Of a stretch of DNA of 64,000 nucleotides, positions 17,301 through 23,960 are shown piece by piece; the first letter of the stretch is position 1, and every line of letters starts with the position of its first letter. The notes beneath the pieces are model-generated. The model was not told the origin of the DNA and ran no database searches. It worked only from the letters and a program-made list of their open reading frames with translations. The position numbers and the translations under genes were made by a program. Source of the stretch: Clostridium sp. (GTDB taxonomy: Bacteria; Bacillota; Clostridia; Lachnospirales; Lachnospiraceae); assembly GCA_023664775.1 (NCBI GenBank), contig JAMPEW010000007.1, forward strand, positions 1 through 64,000, written 5' to 3'.

Positions 17301-18150
17301 AGCCATAAGGATTGGAGAGCATTGTGATGTGACGATTGTCCTTACGGGCGATAATGTTTTGGAGCAGGGTGGAATTTTGGTGCCGGAAAACTCAAAGCTT
17401 ACGCTTCAGGGAGATGGAAATTTGACAATAAAGCAAATGGCGATTGACGGCTATGGTATTGGCAATGACAAGGACAACAAGCATGGCGACCTGTATTTTG
17501 AGCATGATGGAGCAGTTGAAATCAACGGAAATATCATGCATGGTGTGGCAATAGGATCAGGAATGGGTGGAAACATATATATCAACAGAGGAAAATATGT
17601 AATCCATTTATCAGGTGAGGAAGGCGTAGGCATAGGTGCGCTTTATGCGGATGTAAATCTTATGGTACAAAAGTGCAACATTGAGTTTGACCTGATAAAT
17701 TCCACAACTGTAGGAATCGGCTCCCTGTATGGAAGTGCTACAATCAGCATTGCCTACATCGGACTTAACGGTTACTTTGGAGCCAACAAGTGTGTCTGCA
17801 TCGGCAGCATGGAAGGAAAATATTGTATTTTTGATGAGGTACAGGCGACGATTACATTAAATGCACGTGCAGATACGCTGTGTGGCGTAGGCTGTCTTAA
17901 CGGAGATGTAAGCATATTCATTAACAGTGCGGCACTGATACTTGAGGTGCAGGGAAAGGAAGCCATTGCAATGGGGAATTACAATAAGACGGCAAATATA
18001 CAGACGAAAAATGCAGATGTGTCCGCCAAGGTGAAAAACAATATCGGAATAGATATCGGTGCAGAGATATTTTATTCCATAAACGGACGAGGAAGATATT
18101 TCCTAAATGGAAAAGAAATTGTAAGAGAGAGCATTGAAGGAGATTTTTAA
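14386..18150 (+). CDS. LacI-type sensor / GGDEF-like / EAL phosphodiesterase with C-terminal beta-helix
   Basis: A 1254-aa multidomain protein. Residues 1-285 resemble the ligand-binding domain of LacI-family repressors (HGFTDIAFLTG, IAVTGYDVLPEG) but lack the DNA-binding helix-turn-helix and a signal peptide. A GAF-like stretch is followed by a degenerate GGDEF domain (LGNGEF in place of the signature). The EAL domain (about 645-890) keeps the catalytic set: EAL at 672, INSIPGN, VELTEQ, DDYGTGYSN, KIDR, AEGVE and LIQGF, so c-di-GMP hydrolysis is likely. The last 360 residues are short beta-strand repeats rich in GIG and N, like a right-handed beta-helix. The start is TTG with AAAGGAG 6 nt upstream. 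The ligand is probably a sugar, by family only. Confidence 0.85.
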   Translation: MARKKIALLVGQPDENYQELFIKGFLKQAYACDFDVCIFAMYQKYQETKARERGESNIFSLPDYDMFDGIVILADTIQTPGTLKKLEADLKERYDKPVICVDKESESFKTIITDHYTPVKQIISHLIEEHGFTDIAFLTGKKTHPHSAQRLQGFLDCMAEHNLTVLENRIFYGDFWYNSGVGVAEQLLRNRDKLPQAVACANDYMAIGLAGELVKAGIRVPEDIAVTGYDVLPEGRTSPEPVTSAPIPAEECGAYAAECLAAEFLGKKIPEFHAGVELFIGSSCGCHVEKKKVSVLREKWEVEKNQEGFDSVANHMADDLMLQNDADGIINTIFSYVYQIRPFDSFHLCLNTDWMEENKIMGAYTEETIHAISCGEARSGLNKVDISSVFDRTALIETLFEENEHPSAYIFTPLFFEEHCFGFAAVSYGKALRCYDVIYRKWLNTVMRGLEIYRGVNILKKMNELLAVQQVRDSLTGFYNYTGFLENAAGALKERPGGCGFADIVALDVAGAQEINGKSGIKGSNQIIIDVSHMFAGAIVNGYMCHLGNGEFIAALISSEQKESILNEFKDKMQEQLELYNMNIGFIGGLHIYAGGAYGMVENADAFENLINDAVSNKNGNKSKAQRISQSRMTKEEQKEADIVGEILDDNKFSYHFQPIVYADTGDIFAYEALMRANVEPKISPLRVLKYADYMGRLYDVEKATFTNVLAFIEKNEEKFKDKKIFINSIPGNRLNEKDIALVEPMLKKYNDKIVVELTEQAELDDDELASVKEQYERIGIEIAVDDYGTGYSNITNLLRYMPNYVKIDRMLLSGIQLSPQKQHFVKEIIEFAHDNNFKALAEGVETREELKMVISLGADLIQGFYTAKPSAEIVSGIDILLQNEIIQYGQLALEQSGLKNYEAGPESSISLVKLVTGHYSTIKFSRDMAHRDIVIVGLPGFSSNMDIDIGDYYVGRIELQDASLCKHKNQPAIRIGEHCDVTIVLTGDNVLEQGGILVPENSKLTLQGDGNLTIKQMAIDGYGIGNDKDNKHGDLYFEHDGAVEINGNIMHGVAIGSGMGGNIYINRGKYVIHLSGEEGVGIGALYADVNLMVQKCNIEFDLINSTTVGIGSLYGSATISIAYIGLNGYFGANKCVCIGSMEGKYCIFDEVQATITLNARADTLCGVGCLNGDVSIFINSAALILEVQGKEAIAMGNYNKTANIQTKNADVSAKVKNNIGIDIGAEIFYSINGRGRYFLNGKEIVRESIEGDF

Positions 18151-18174
18151 ATCATCGGTAAAGAGGTATAAAAA

Positions 18175-18963
18175 ATGTTAAAGCATACATTTGTGGTATG
18201 TGCATATAAGGAAAGCCGTTATTTGGAAAGCTGCGTAAGGTCACTTGTGAATCAGACGGTAAAATCAGACATTATAATGACAACATCCACGAAAAATGAA
18301 CACATAAAAAAAGTTGCAGAAAAATACAAGCTTCCTTTGTATATAAACGGGGCTGGGAAAGGGATTGCCGGCGATTGGAATTTTGCATACTCTAAGGCGG
18401 AAACGGAATATGTGACGATTGCCCATCAGGATGACGTATACGCACCGAATTATGTAGAGACTATGATAAATATGCTCGATAAGGCAGAACATCCATCCAT
18501 AGGATTTACGGGATATTTTGAAATAAGAAAGGGAAAGCGTGTTACGAAAAACACGAATCTTATTATAAAAAGGCTGATGCTGCTTCCATTAAACATAAAG
18601 GGTGGTGGAAAAAGTAGAAGCCTACGGAGAATGTCCATAGCCTTCGGTAATCCGATATGCTGTCCATCAGTAACCTATGTAAAGAAAAATCTGCCGCCCG
18701 CACCCTTTGATGCGGAGCTGAGAAGTAATTTGGACTGGCAGCTTTGGGAAAGGCTATCCAAAAAGAAAAATTCCGAATTTGTTTACTGCGCAAAGCCTCT
18801 TATGGGACACAGAATACATGGGGAGTCGGAAACAAGCGCAGTGATAAATGATAATAAAAGGTCCGACGAGGACTATAAAATATTTCGCATGTTTTGGCCT
18901 GCGCCAATTGCAAAGGCTATAACAAAGGTATATGCTAAAAGTGAAAAATCCAATAAGCTATAG
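18175..18963 (+). CDS. Family 2 glycosyltransferase
   Basis: A 262-aa GT-A enzyme with the N-terminal VVCAYKESRYLESCVRSL nucleotide-sugar fold and HQDDVY at the DxD-like metal site (about residue 86). LDWQLWERLSKKK near the C-terminus resembles the acceptor-side motif of this family. It should transfer a sugar to a cell-surface polysaccharide or lipid acceptor. It starts 24 bp after the EAL gene, so the two are probably co-transcribed; AAAGAGG precedes the ATG. No TM helix is visible. The sugar cannot be read from sequence. Confidence 0.85.
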   Translation: MLKHTFVVCAYKESRYLESCVRSLVNQTVKSDIIMTTSTKNEHIKKVAEKYKLPLYINGAGKGIAGDWNFAYSKAETEYVTIAHQDDVYAPNYVETMINMLDKAEHPSIGFTGYFEIRKGKRVTKNTNLIIKRLMLLPLNIKGGGKSRSLRRMSIAFGNPICCPSVTYVKKNLPPAPFDAELRSNLDWQLWERLSKKKNSEFVYCAKPLMGHRIHGESETSAVINDNKRSDEDYKIFRMFWPAPIAKAITKVYAKSEKSNKL

Positions 18964-19031
18964 GCGGCTGTCCTATGTCTGTGGATAATAATGCTTTTTT
19001 ATTGACATCTAACGGTATAGCGTATCTCATG

Positions 19032-19373
19032 CTATGACTTGTTGGATTTGTTGTCGTTGATGGCAATGTTTTGTACGAGCTGCTTTAAGCGCTCCTCCAA
19101 ATCGGAAACCTTACGTGACATCGTAAACAATTTAATGATAAGTAAAAAGATAATTACGAGATAGATAAGATTTACCGTTGATACAAACCCTATTTTAAAT
19201 GCAATCCAGGTAGGTATTTGCGGGAATAGGCTCATGATAAGCAGTATGAGGGAAAACACAATCCAAAAAATTGCCTCGTCCATTTTGAGCTTTGACTGCC
19301 TTATTTTTCTCCGTATATACATAAATGTACCAAGACATGCAACAATAAGCATTATTCTAAGTGTAAGTGACAT
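19032..19373 (-). CDS. DUF2304 family membrane protein
   Basis: A 113-aa protein with three hydrophobic segments (LRIMLIVACLGTFMYI; FWIVFSLILLIMSLFP; VNLIYLVIIFLLIIKLF) and a C-terminal coiled coil (SDLEERLKQLVQNIA). This matches DUF2304, whose members commonly sit next to dolichyl-phosphate-mannose-type glycosyltransferases, as here. I chose the ATG at 19373 because GGGAGG lies just before it, inside the 3' end of the upstream gene; a start at 19430 would give a long overlap and has no site. Role in glycan lipid-carrier assembly is inferred from context only. Confidence 0.85.
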   Translation of the reverse strand: MSLTLRIMLIVACLGTFMYIRRKIRQSKLKMDEAIFWIVFSLILLIMSLFPQIPTWIAFKIGFVSTVNLIYLVIIFLLIIKLFTMSRKVSDLEERLKQLVQNIAINDNKSNKS

Positions 19374-19378
19374 TTCAT

Positions 19379-20059
19379 CTACCTCCCGCGCATAATCTGT
19401 AAAACAAGAATGGAACAGCACATTTTCCACATATATTTTATGGAGCCGGAAAAATTAAGGTAGCTTTCACCTGCCTCACGCTCCTTCATTTCCACCTGAA
19501 ACTCTTTTACGGATGCCTTGCATTTTAAAAAGTAGGAAATGGTGTCAGGCTCAGGACCGAGATTTATGTCAGATGCCATTTTTGCCATTGTTTTTTCATT
19601 GTATAAGCGCATCCCGGAAGTGGGATCTGCAATTTTTTTATGGGTAAACAGCCATATGAGACCTGACAGTAGGCGGCTTCCAAGCATCCTTGCCGAAAAA
19701 GGCTTTTTTTGATCCACAAAGCGGGAGCCAATTACAATATCTGCACCTGTTTCCTCTGCAAAGGCAACCATACCATCAATAAATTGGGGCTGGTGCTGAC
19801 CGTCGCCATCAAATTGCAGGGCGTAAGAATAACCGTTTTGCAGTGCATATTTAAGTCCGGTCTGAAATGCGCCTATCAGACCGAGATTAACAGGCAAATC
19901 GATAAAATTAAAATTATGCTGCTTACATATGGTTGCCGTGTCATCTGTGGAGCCATCGTTTATGATGATATAGTCACGTCCCGCAATGCTTTTGACAACC
20001 TTTTCAATATTTTCAGCCTCATTGTAGGCAGGTATTATGATAAGAACCCTTTTATCCAT
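19379..20059 (-). CDS. Dolichyl-phosphate mannosyltransferase-like family 2 glycosyltransferase
   Basis: A 226-aa GT2 enzyme with the DPM1-like core: IIIPAYNEAENIEKVV at the start, NDGSTDDT, LQFDGDGQHQP (DxD metal site) and ADPTSGMRL. It probably charges a polyprenyl phosphate with a sugar from a nucleotide donor at the inner membrane face. The C-terminus lacks the TM helices of longer relatives; the downstream DUF2304 membrane protein may supply the anchor. The translation stop overlaps the ribosome binding site of that gene, so the two are coupled. Confidence 0.9.
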   Translation of the reverse strand: MDKRVLIIIPAYNEAENIEKVVKSIAGRDYIIINDGSTDDTATICKQHNFNFIDLPVNLGLIGAFQTGLKYALQNGYSYALQFDGDGQHQPQFIDGMVAFAEETGADIVIGSRFVDQKKPFSARMLGSRLLSGLIWLFTHKKIADPTSGMRLYNEKTMAKMASDINLGPEPDTISYFLKCKASVKEFQVEMKEREAGESYLNFSGSIKYMWKMCCSILVLQIMRGR

Positions 20060-20391
20060 TGCAAAGCTTACCTTTCAAAAGTAAAAAAATCATTTTGACG
20101 ATAGAACAAAGCGTCTTCGATGCTGCAGTTCGTATCAAAGAATAAACATAGAGATAAAACTGCGCTGCTCAAATTATACATCATTATTCTTAGAAAAGAA
20201 AGAATTTTTAATACCTGATGTAGTATTGTTTAAACAGATGGCATAAAAAGAAAAAACCGCATTTTTTCGTATAAAACAATGCAAAGGTGTATAAAACAAA
20301 AAAATGCTTGCCATATCGACAAAAATGAATTACAATGACATAGTATTGATAAAGATTATCAAAAAGGTTTAATTATAAAGGAGGATGTATC
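20060..20391. other. 332-bp divergent intergenic region
   Basis: AT-rich spacer between the divergent glycosyltransferase and ferredoxin genes. It holds the ferredoxin promoter (20308-20336). I see no other gene or repeat. Confidence 0.6.
20308..20336 (+). promoter_or_regulatory. Ferredoxin promoter
   Basis: TTGCCA, 17-bp spacer, TACAAT, about 55 bp before the ferredoxin start. Confidence 0.65.
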
Positions 20392-20562
20392 ATGGCATAC
20401 GTTATTGGAGATGGATGCGTTATGTGCGGGGCATGTGCAGGAGCTTGTCCGGTAGGCGCAATCAGCGAAGGTGATGGAAAGTACGAGATTGATGCAGACA
20501 CTTGCATTTCATGCGGAGCATGTGCTGGTACTTGCCCTACAGGAGTTATATCGGAGGGTTAA
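20392..20562 (+). CDS. 2[4Fe-4S] clostridial-type ferredoxin
   Basis: A 56-aa electron carrier. Two CxxCxxCxxxCP motifs (CVMCGACAGACP and CISCGACAGTCP) each bind one [4Fe-4S] cluster, the usual clostridial layout and length. AAAGGAGG lies about 8 nt before the ATG. It has its own promoter and terminator, so it is a single-gene unit. It is the natural partner for the pyruvate:ferredoxin oxidoreductase and [FeFe]-hydrogenase implied elsewhere in the window. Confidence 0.97.
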   Translation: MAYVIGDGCVMCGACAGACPVGAISEGDGKYEIDADTCISCGACAGTCPTGVISEG

Positions 20563-20577
20563 TATCCACACGAAGGA

Positions 20578-20612
20578 TGAAGGGAGTGCGGTTTTTCTGC
20601 ACTCCCTTCTTG
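20578..20612 (+). terminator. Terminator after the ferredoxin gene
   Basis: GAAGGGAGTGC (20579-20589) pairs with GCACTCCCTTC (20599-20609), then a T-containing tail. Confidence 0.85.
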
Positions 20613-21111
20613 TATATAGGAAACTTCGTTCCCTATTGGCATGTTTTGTTATGTGTTATGAATAATGTTCGGATATCACCTTCCATGTTTTAAAATTTTT
20701 TAATTTGTTTGGTTATTTGAACCAGATATATGCATATCATAATTTTAAGACCTAAGAAGAAAATACTGTGATATATTTATTTCATAAAAGGAACAAAATT
20801 CCTCAAAAAATGATATGCATGTTTATAAATATCGTTATGATAAATTCCCATTTGTAAAAAAACGTATGTTATATGCTGCTGATGGGTAAAATGTGGGAAA
20901 TCCACAAAATACAGAAAAATTTTATATATACAGGAAAGTTTTAAACACATCATTCCGATATTTACAATAAGAATTTACTATAAAATGGAAATAAAAGCAA
21001 CATATTTTTGCTTAATTTCCATTAAAAACTTGTGAAAAAAATAAGAATTGTCTTTACATGTAAACATTTTGTGATAAACTATTAATATCATTTTGCGAAG
21101 GAGTGACTGAC
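20613..21111. other. About 500-bp intergenic region before mecA
   Basis: Very AT-rich. The short frames here have no binding sites and overlap the ferredoxin terminator. A weak promoter-like pair (TTTACA, 16 bp, TAAACT) lies about 35-60 bp before mecA. I see nothing else. Confidence 0.5.
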
Positions 21112-21885
21112 ATGAAGATTGAAAGATTAAGTGAAAATCAAATAAGGTGTACTCTTAATAAGGCTGACTTGGCAGAAAAGGAACTTCTCCTATCAGAATT
21201 AGCATATGGAACTGATAAAGCAAAGGAGCTTTTTCGTGAGTTGATGCAGCAGGCGTCCAGTGAATTGGGTTTTGAGGTTGATAACATTCCTCTTATGATA
21301 GAAGCGATACCGGTATCGGCAGAGTGTCTGATACTCATTATAACAAAGGTAGAGGATCCTGATGAGCTGGATACAAGATTTTCAAGGTTTACCAAGCATT
21401 TGGCAGACGTTGAGGAGTACGAAAGCCCTGACTTTGATGATGATGCACCAGAGGAAACCACAGCACATGCGGCTTTAAATGCGGCAGATGGTCTGCTTGA
21501 GGCGTTAGGCAGCTTGGCAGAGGGTCTTAGTGCTTTGGGTAATGCGAGAAACCCAAAGAAAAAGGAGGCAGCGCAGCCTGCAATTACGCAGGAGCTGTTC
21601 CGGGTATATTCCTTTAAAAATATGGAGAGTGTAATAAATGCCGCAGGCAGCGTAAATGGAATGTATAAAGGCATTAACACGCTCTATAAGAATAATAAGG
21701 ATGGAAGATACTACCTTTACCTTGTAAAAGGAAAAGCTGTAGACAGCGATTTTGTCAAGGTATGTAACATGCTTAGCGAATATGGCGACAGCATGAAAGC
21801 AACTTACGCTACACTGGAGCATTTTGAGGAACACTACAAGACTATAATAGAGAATAATGCTGTTCAGACCTTGAATGGAATTTAG
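21112..21885 (+). CDS. mecA: Adaptor protein MecA
   Basis: MecA brings substrates to the ClpC-ClpP protease. The 257-aa protein has the N-terminal substrate-binding domain (MKIERLSENQIRCTLNKADL...), an acidic and Ala/Glu-rich linker (about 95-150) and the C-terminal ClpC-binding domain (about 160-250, LFRVYSFKNMESVI). I chose the ATG at 21112 because AAGGAG ends 8 nt before it; the GTG at 21103 overlaps that site. thrH follows after 20 bp. In relatives MecA limits competence and stress regulators; targets here are unknown. Confidence 0.93.
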   Translation: MKIERLSENQIRCTLNKADLAEKELLLSELAYGTDKAKELFRELMQQASSELGFEVDNIPLMIEAIPVSAECLILIITKVEDPDELDTRFSRFTKHLADVEEYESPDFDDDAPEETTAHAALNAADGLLEALGSLAEGLSALGNARNPKKKEAAQPAITQELFRVYSFKNMESVINAAGSVNGMYKGINTLYKNNKDGRYYLYLVKGKAVDSDFVKVCNMLSEYGDSMKATYATLEHFEEHYKTIIENNAVQTLNGI

Positions 21886-21905
21886 CTTTTACGAGGAGAA
21901 AAAAT

Positions 21906-22508
21906 ATGTATATAACATGCTTGGACTTAGAAGGGGTACTTGTGCCTGAAATATGGATTGCATTTGCCGAGGCGAGTGGAATACCGGAGTTAAAAAGGAC
22001 GACAAGAGATGAACCCGATTACGATAAGCTTATGAAATGGAGACTTGAAATACTTAAAGAGCATGGACTTGGTCTGAAGGAAATTCAAGATACGATAGCG
22101 GGCATTGACCCACTGCCTGGTGCAAAGGAGTTTCTTGATAAGCTGAGGGAGATTTGTCAGGTTATCATTATAAGTGATACATTTTCACAGTTTGCGGGAC
22201 CGCTTATGGCAAAGCTTGGGTATCCTACGATTTTCTGTAATTCCCTTGAGGTTGCGCCATCGGGAGAGATTACAGGCTTTAAAATGCGTTGCGAGCAGTC
22301 AAAGCTTACGACTGTGAAGGCGCTTCAGTCAATCGGCTACGATACGATTGCAAGCGGTGACAGTCATAATGACCTTGCTATGATAAAGGCAAGCAAGGCT
22401 GGATTTTTATTCAGGAGCACCGAGCAGATTAAGGCTGATTATCCTGAGCTTCCTGCCTATGAGGAATATGATGAGCTTTTTGAAGCTATAAAGAATGCAA
22501 TGATTTAA
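21906..22508 (+). CDS. thrH: Bifunctional phosphoserine phosphatase/homoserine phosphotransferase ThrH
   Basis: A 200-aa HAD-superfamily enzyme. In Pseudomonas ThrH dephosphorylates phosphoserine and can move the phosphate to homoserine, linking serine and threonine synthesis. Seen here: motif I DLEGVL (nucleophile Asp7), motif II ISDTFSQF, the conserved Lys segment and motif IV GDSHNDLAMI. ACGAGGAG precedes the ATG. It shares an operon with mecA and ends at a strong terminator. A phosphoserine phosphatase role alone would also fit. Confidence 0.9.
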   Translation: MYITCLDLEGVLVPEIWIAFAEASGIPELKRTTRDEPDYDKLMKWRLEILKEHGLGLKEIQDTIAGIDPLPGAKEFLDKLREICQVIIISDTFSQFAGPLMAKLGYPTIFCNSLEVAPSGEITGFKMRCEQSKLTTVKALQSIGYDTIASGDSHNDLAMIKASKAGFLFRSTEQIKADYPELPAYEEYDELFEAIKNAMI

Positions 22509-22510
22509 TA

Positions 22511-22540
22511 AAAAAAGGGGCTGTCACAGCCCCTTTTTTT
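22511..22540. terminator. Bidirectional terminator between thrH and the BI-1 gene
   Basis: AAAAAAGGGGCTGTCACAGC continues into CCCTTTTTTT: an A-flanked GGGGCTG/CAGCCCC stem with a TCA loop that works on both strands for the convergent genes. Confidence 0.95.
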
Positions 22541-22556
22541 ATTAAATAAATTATCT

Positions 22557-23240
22557 TTAATTGTTGTTTGATCTTGCAAGAATCCGTAACAGCCGCATAA
22601 ACAATACAACGATGTCAACGTAAAGCTCAGCGGCAGCGTCGATTGCATTGTCAACCGTGCGCACCATTGCATTGGCTCTTGCCCAATCGTAACCGATGTA
22701 GCCGCAGAATATGAGAACAACTACATAATCAATAATACCGAGAGATGCACCTGCAAGTGCCAAAATAAGCTCAAGGATAACTGTAATGGCAAGAGTAACA
22801 AAAAGTGTTCTTCCCAAGCTTAAGAAAAACGAAGGGAACAATGTTGATGCAACCATCATGGCGATTGTAACAATTGCTGTTATGCCAAAAGCAGTTACAA
22901 CGATATCAGTAGCTCCCGCATAGGAAAGCATCTGCAAGGATGCAGAAATGATAAGTCCGAGCGGGATAACGTAAAAGTTGTAACCAATAAAGCTAATAAC
23001 AGGATTGCTTGAACGGTGAACCATAAGTCCGCCTGCAATACACATAACAAAATAAGAAATATAAAACATTAACGTATTATTATAAACAAAATTAAAAGCC
23101 GCATCGGACAAGAAAGCAACCATAAAACAGTTTACTAAAAATCCATACAGCAATACGCCGCCTATAACAAGGTTATAGGTTCTTTCTGAAATTTCAACAT
23201 CACCCTCGTTTAAAAGGGATCTCTCACGTACCTGTGCCAT
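22557..23240 (-). CDS. Bax inhibitor-1/YccA family membrane protein
   Basis: A 227-aa integral membrane protein with about seven hydrophobic helices. The N-terminal RTYNLVIGGVLLYGFLVN and the C-terminal half with GYIGYDWARANAM and an Asp/Glu-bearing last segment match the BI-1 (TMBIM) family. Members form pH-sensitive calcium leak channels in studied cases; the role in bacteria is unclear. The first 20 residues are hydrophilic and likely cytoplasmic. The DUF1858 gene lies 25 bp upstream on the same strand, so they probably share a transcript. Confidence 0.9.
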   Translation of the reverse strand: MAQVRERSLLNEGDVEISERTYNLVIGGVLLYGFLVNCFMVAFLSDAAFNFVYNNTLMFYISYFVMCIAGGLMVHRSSNPVISFIGYNFYVIPLGLIISASLQMLSYAGATDIVVTAFGITAIVTIAMMVASTLFPSFFLSLGRTLFVTLAITVILELILALAGASLGIIDYVVVLIFCGYIGYDWARANAMVRTVDNAIDAAAELYVDIVVLFMRLLRILARSNNN

Positions 23241-23265
23241 AAAAACTACCTCCTAAAAATAAAAA

Positions 23266-23481
23266 TTACTCTGCCTCTTTCTTTGCAAGATATCCATTGA
23301 TGGATTCTATCACTTCATCAACATTCATTCCATGAACCATGCATGCTTCCTCCAAGCTTTCCATAGCTGCTGAAGGACAGCCTACACAATGCATTCCTGA
23401 TGCCATTAAAATGGCGGCATTTCCAGGGTCTATTTCTATGATTTCATGAATTAACATTGACTTGTCAACTGTCTGTGCCAC
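23266..23481 (-). CDS. DUF1858 redox-disulfide domain protein
   Basis: A 71-aa protein matching the family named for the hybrid-cluster-protein-associated redox disulfide domain. It has the N-terminal VDKSMLIHEIIEIDPG and the CVGC pair (Cys32, Cys35) in MHCVGCPSAAMESLEEA. Members are thought to handle thiol redox chemistry in anaerobes. GTG start with AAAGGAGG upstream. It faces away from the pyruvate formate-lyase genes and precedes the BI-1 gene on its own strand. Confidence 0.88.
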   Translation of the reverse strand: MAQTVDKSMLIHEIIEIDPGNAAILMASGMHCVGCPSAAMESLEEACMVHGMNVDEVIESINGYLAKKEAE

Positions 23482-23731
23482 GTTAAGACCTCCTTTATAA
23501 TATTGTACTTTTATAAAACAAAATATATAAGTATTTTGTTCATTCCATAGTAATATATACGATATTGCTAATTTCTTTGATGTATTATAACACCATATAT
23601 AGGAATATGTCTATGCAAAAATTATTATTATGATAGCGTAATAATGCTTTAAAACATTAATACCAATTAATCAAGAAATTATTTCACGGTGTTCGCAATT
23701 CTCGAACGGTTACAAAATATGAAAAATAATA

Positions 23732-23750
23732 ATTGTATACTGTATACAAT
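23732..23750. promoter_or_regulatory. Operator-like palindrome upstream of the pfl promoter
   Basis: ATTGTATACTGTATACAAT is a perfect 9-1-9 inverted repeat. Its half-site GTATACAAT occurs again at 23798-23806 inside the promoter spacer. GTATAC cores of this kind are typical of GntR-type regulators; that assignment is inference. Confidence 0.7.
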
Positions 23751-23790
23751 CTATGTATCAAAAAAAGTACAAAAAAACGATTATATTGCA

Positions 23791-23819
23791 TTGACGTGTA
23801 TACAATTTGAAATTATAAT
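23791..23819 (+). promoter_or_regulatory. pfl promoter with an operator half-site in the spacer
   Basis: TTGACG, 17-bp spacer, TATAAT. The spacer carries GTATACAAT (23798-23806), so a protein bound there would block polymerase. The transcript would have a leader of about 135 nt with a hairpin at about 23836-23880 (TTGGCAGGGC with GCCCTTGTGCCAGG). Confidence 0.75.
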
Positions 23820-23960
23820 AGAAACATCATCAGAGCTTGGCAGGGCAAAATACAATGGGGGTATAGCCCTTGTGCCAGGTTTTGATACAAACAGTTTAAC
23901 TAATTTTTTATGAAAATCCGCATAGTGACAGCGGAAGAAAAAAAGGAGGAGTAAGACACA

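Noticed and set aside
20471..20693. Frames overlapping the ferredoxin gene and its terminator
   Set aside because: They run in other frames of a certain ferredoxin gene and through a terminator stem.
23689..23913. 74-codon frame in the pfl control region
   Set aside because: It covers the operator and promoter and has no binding site.
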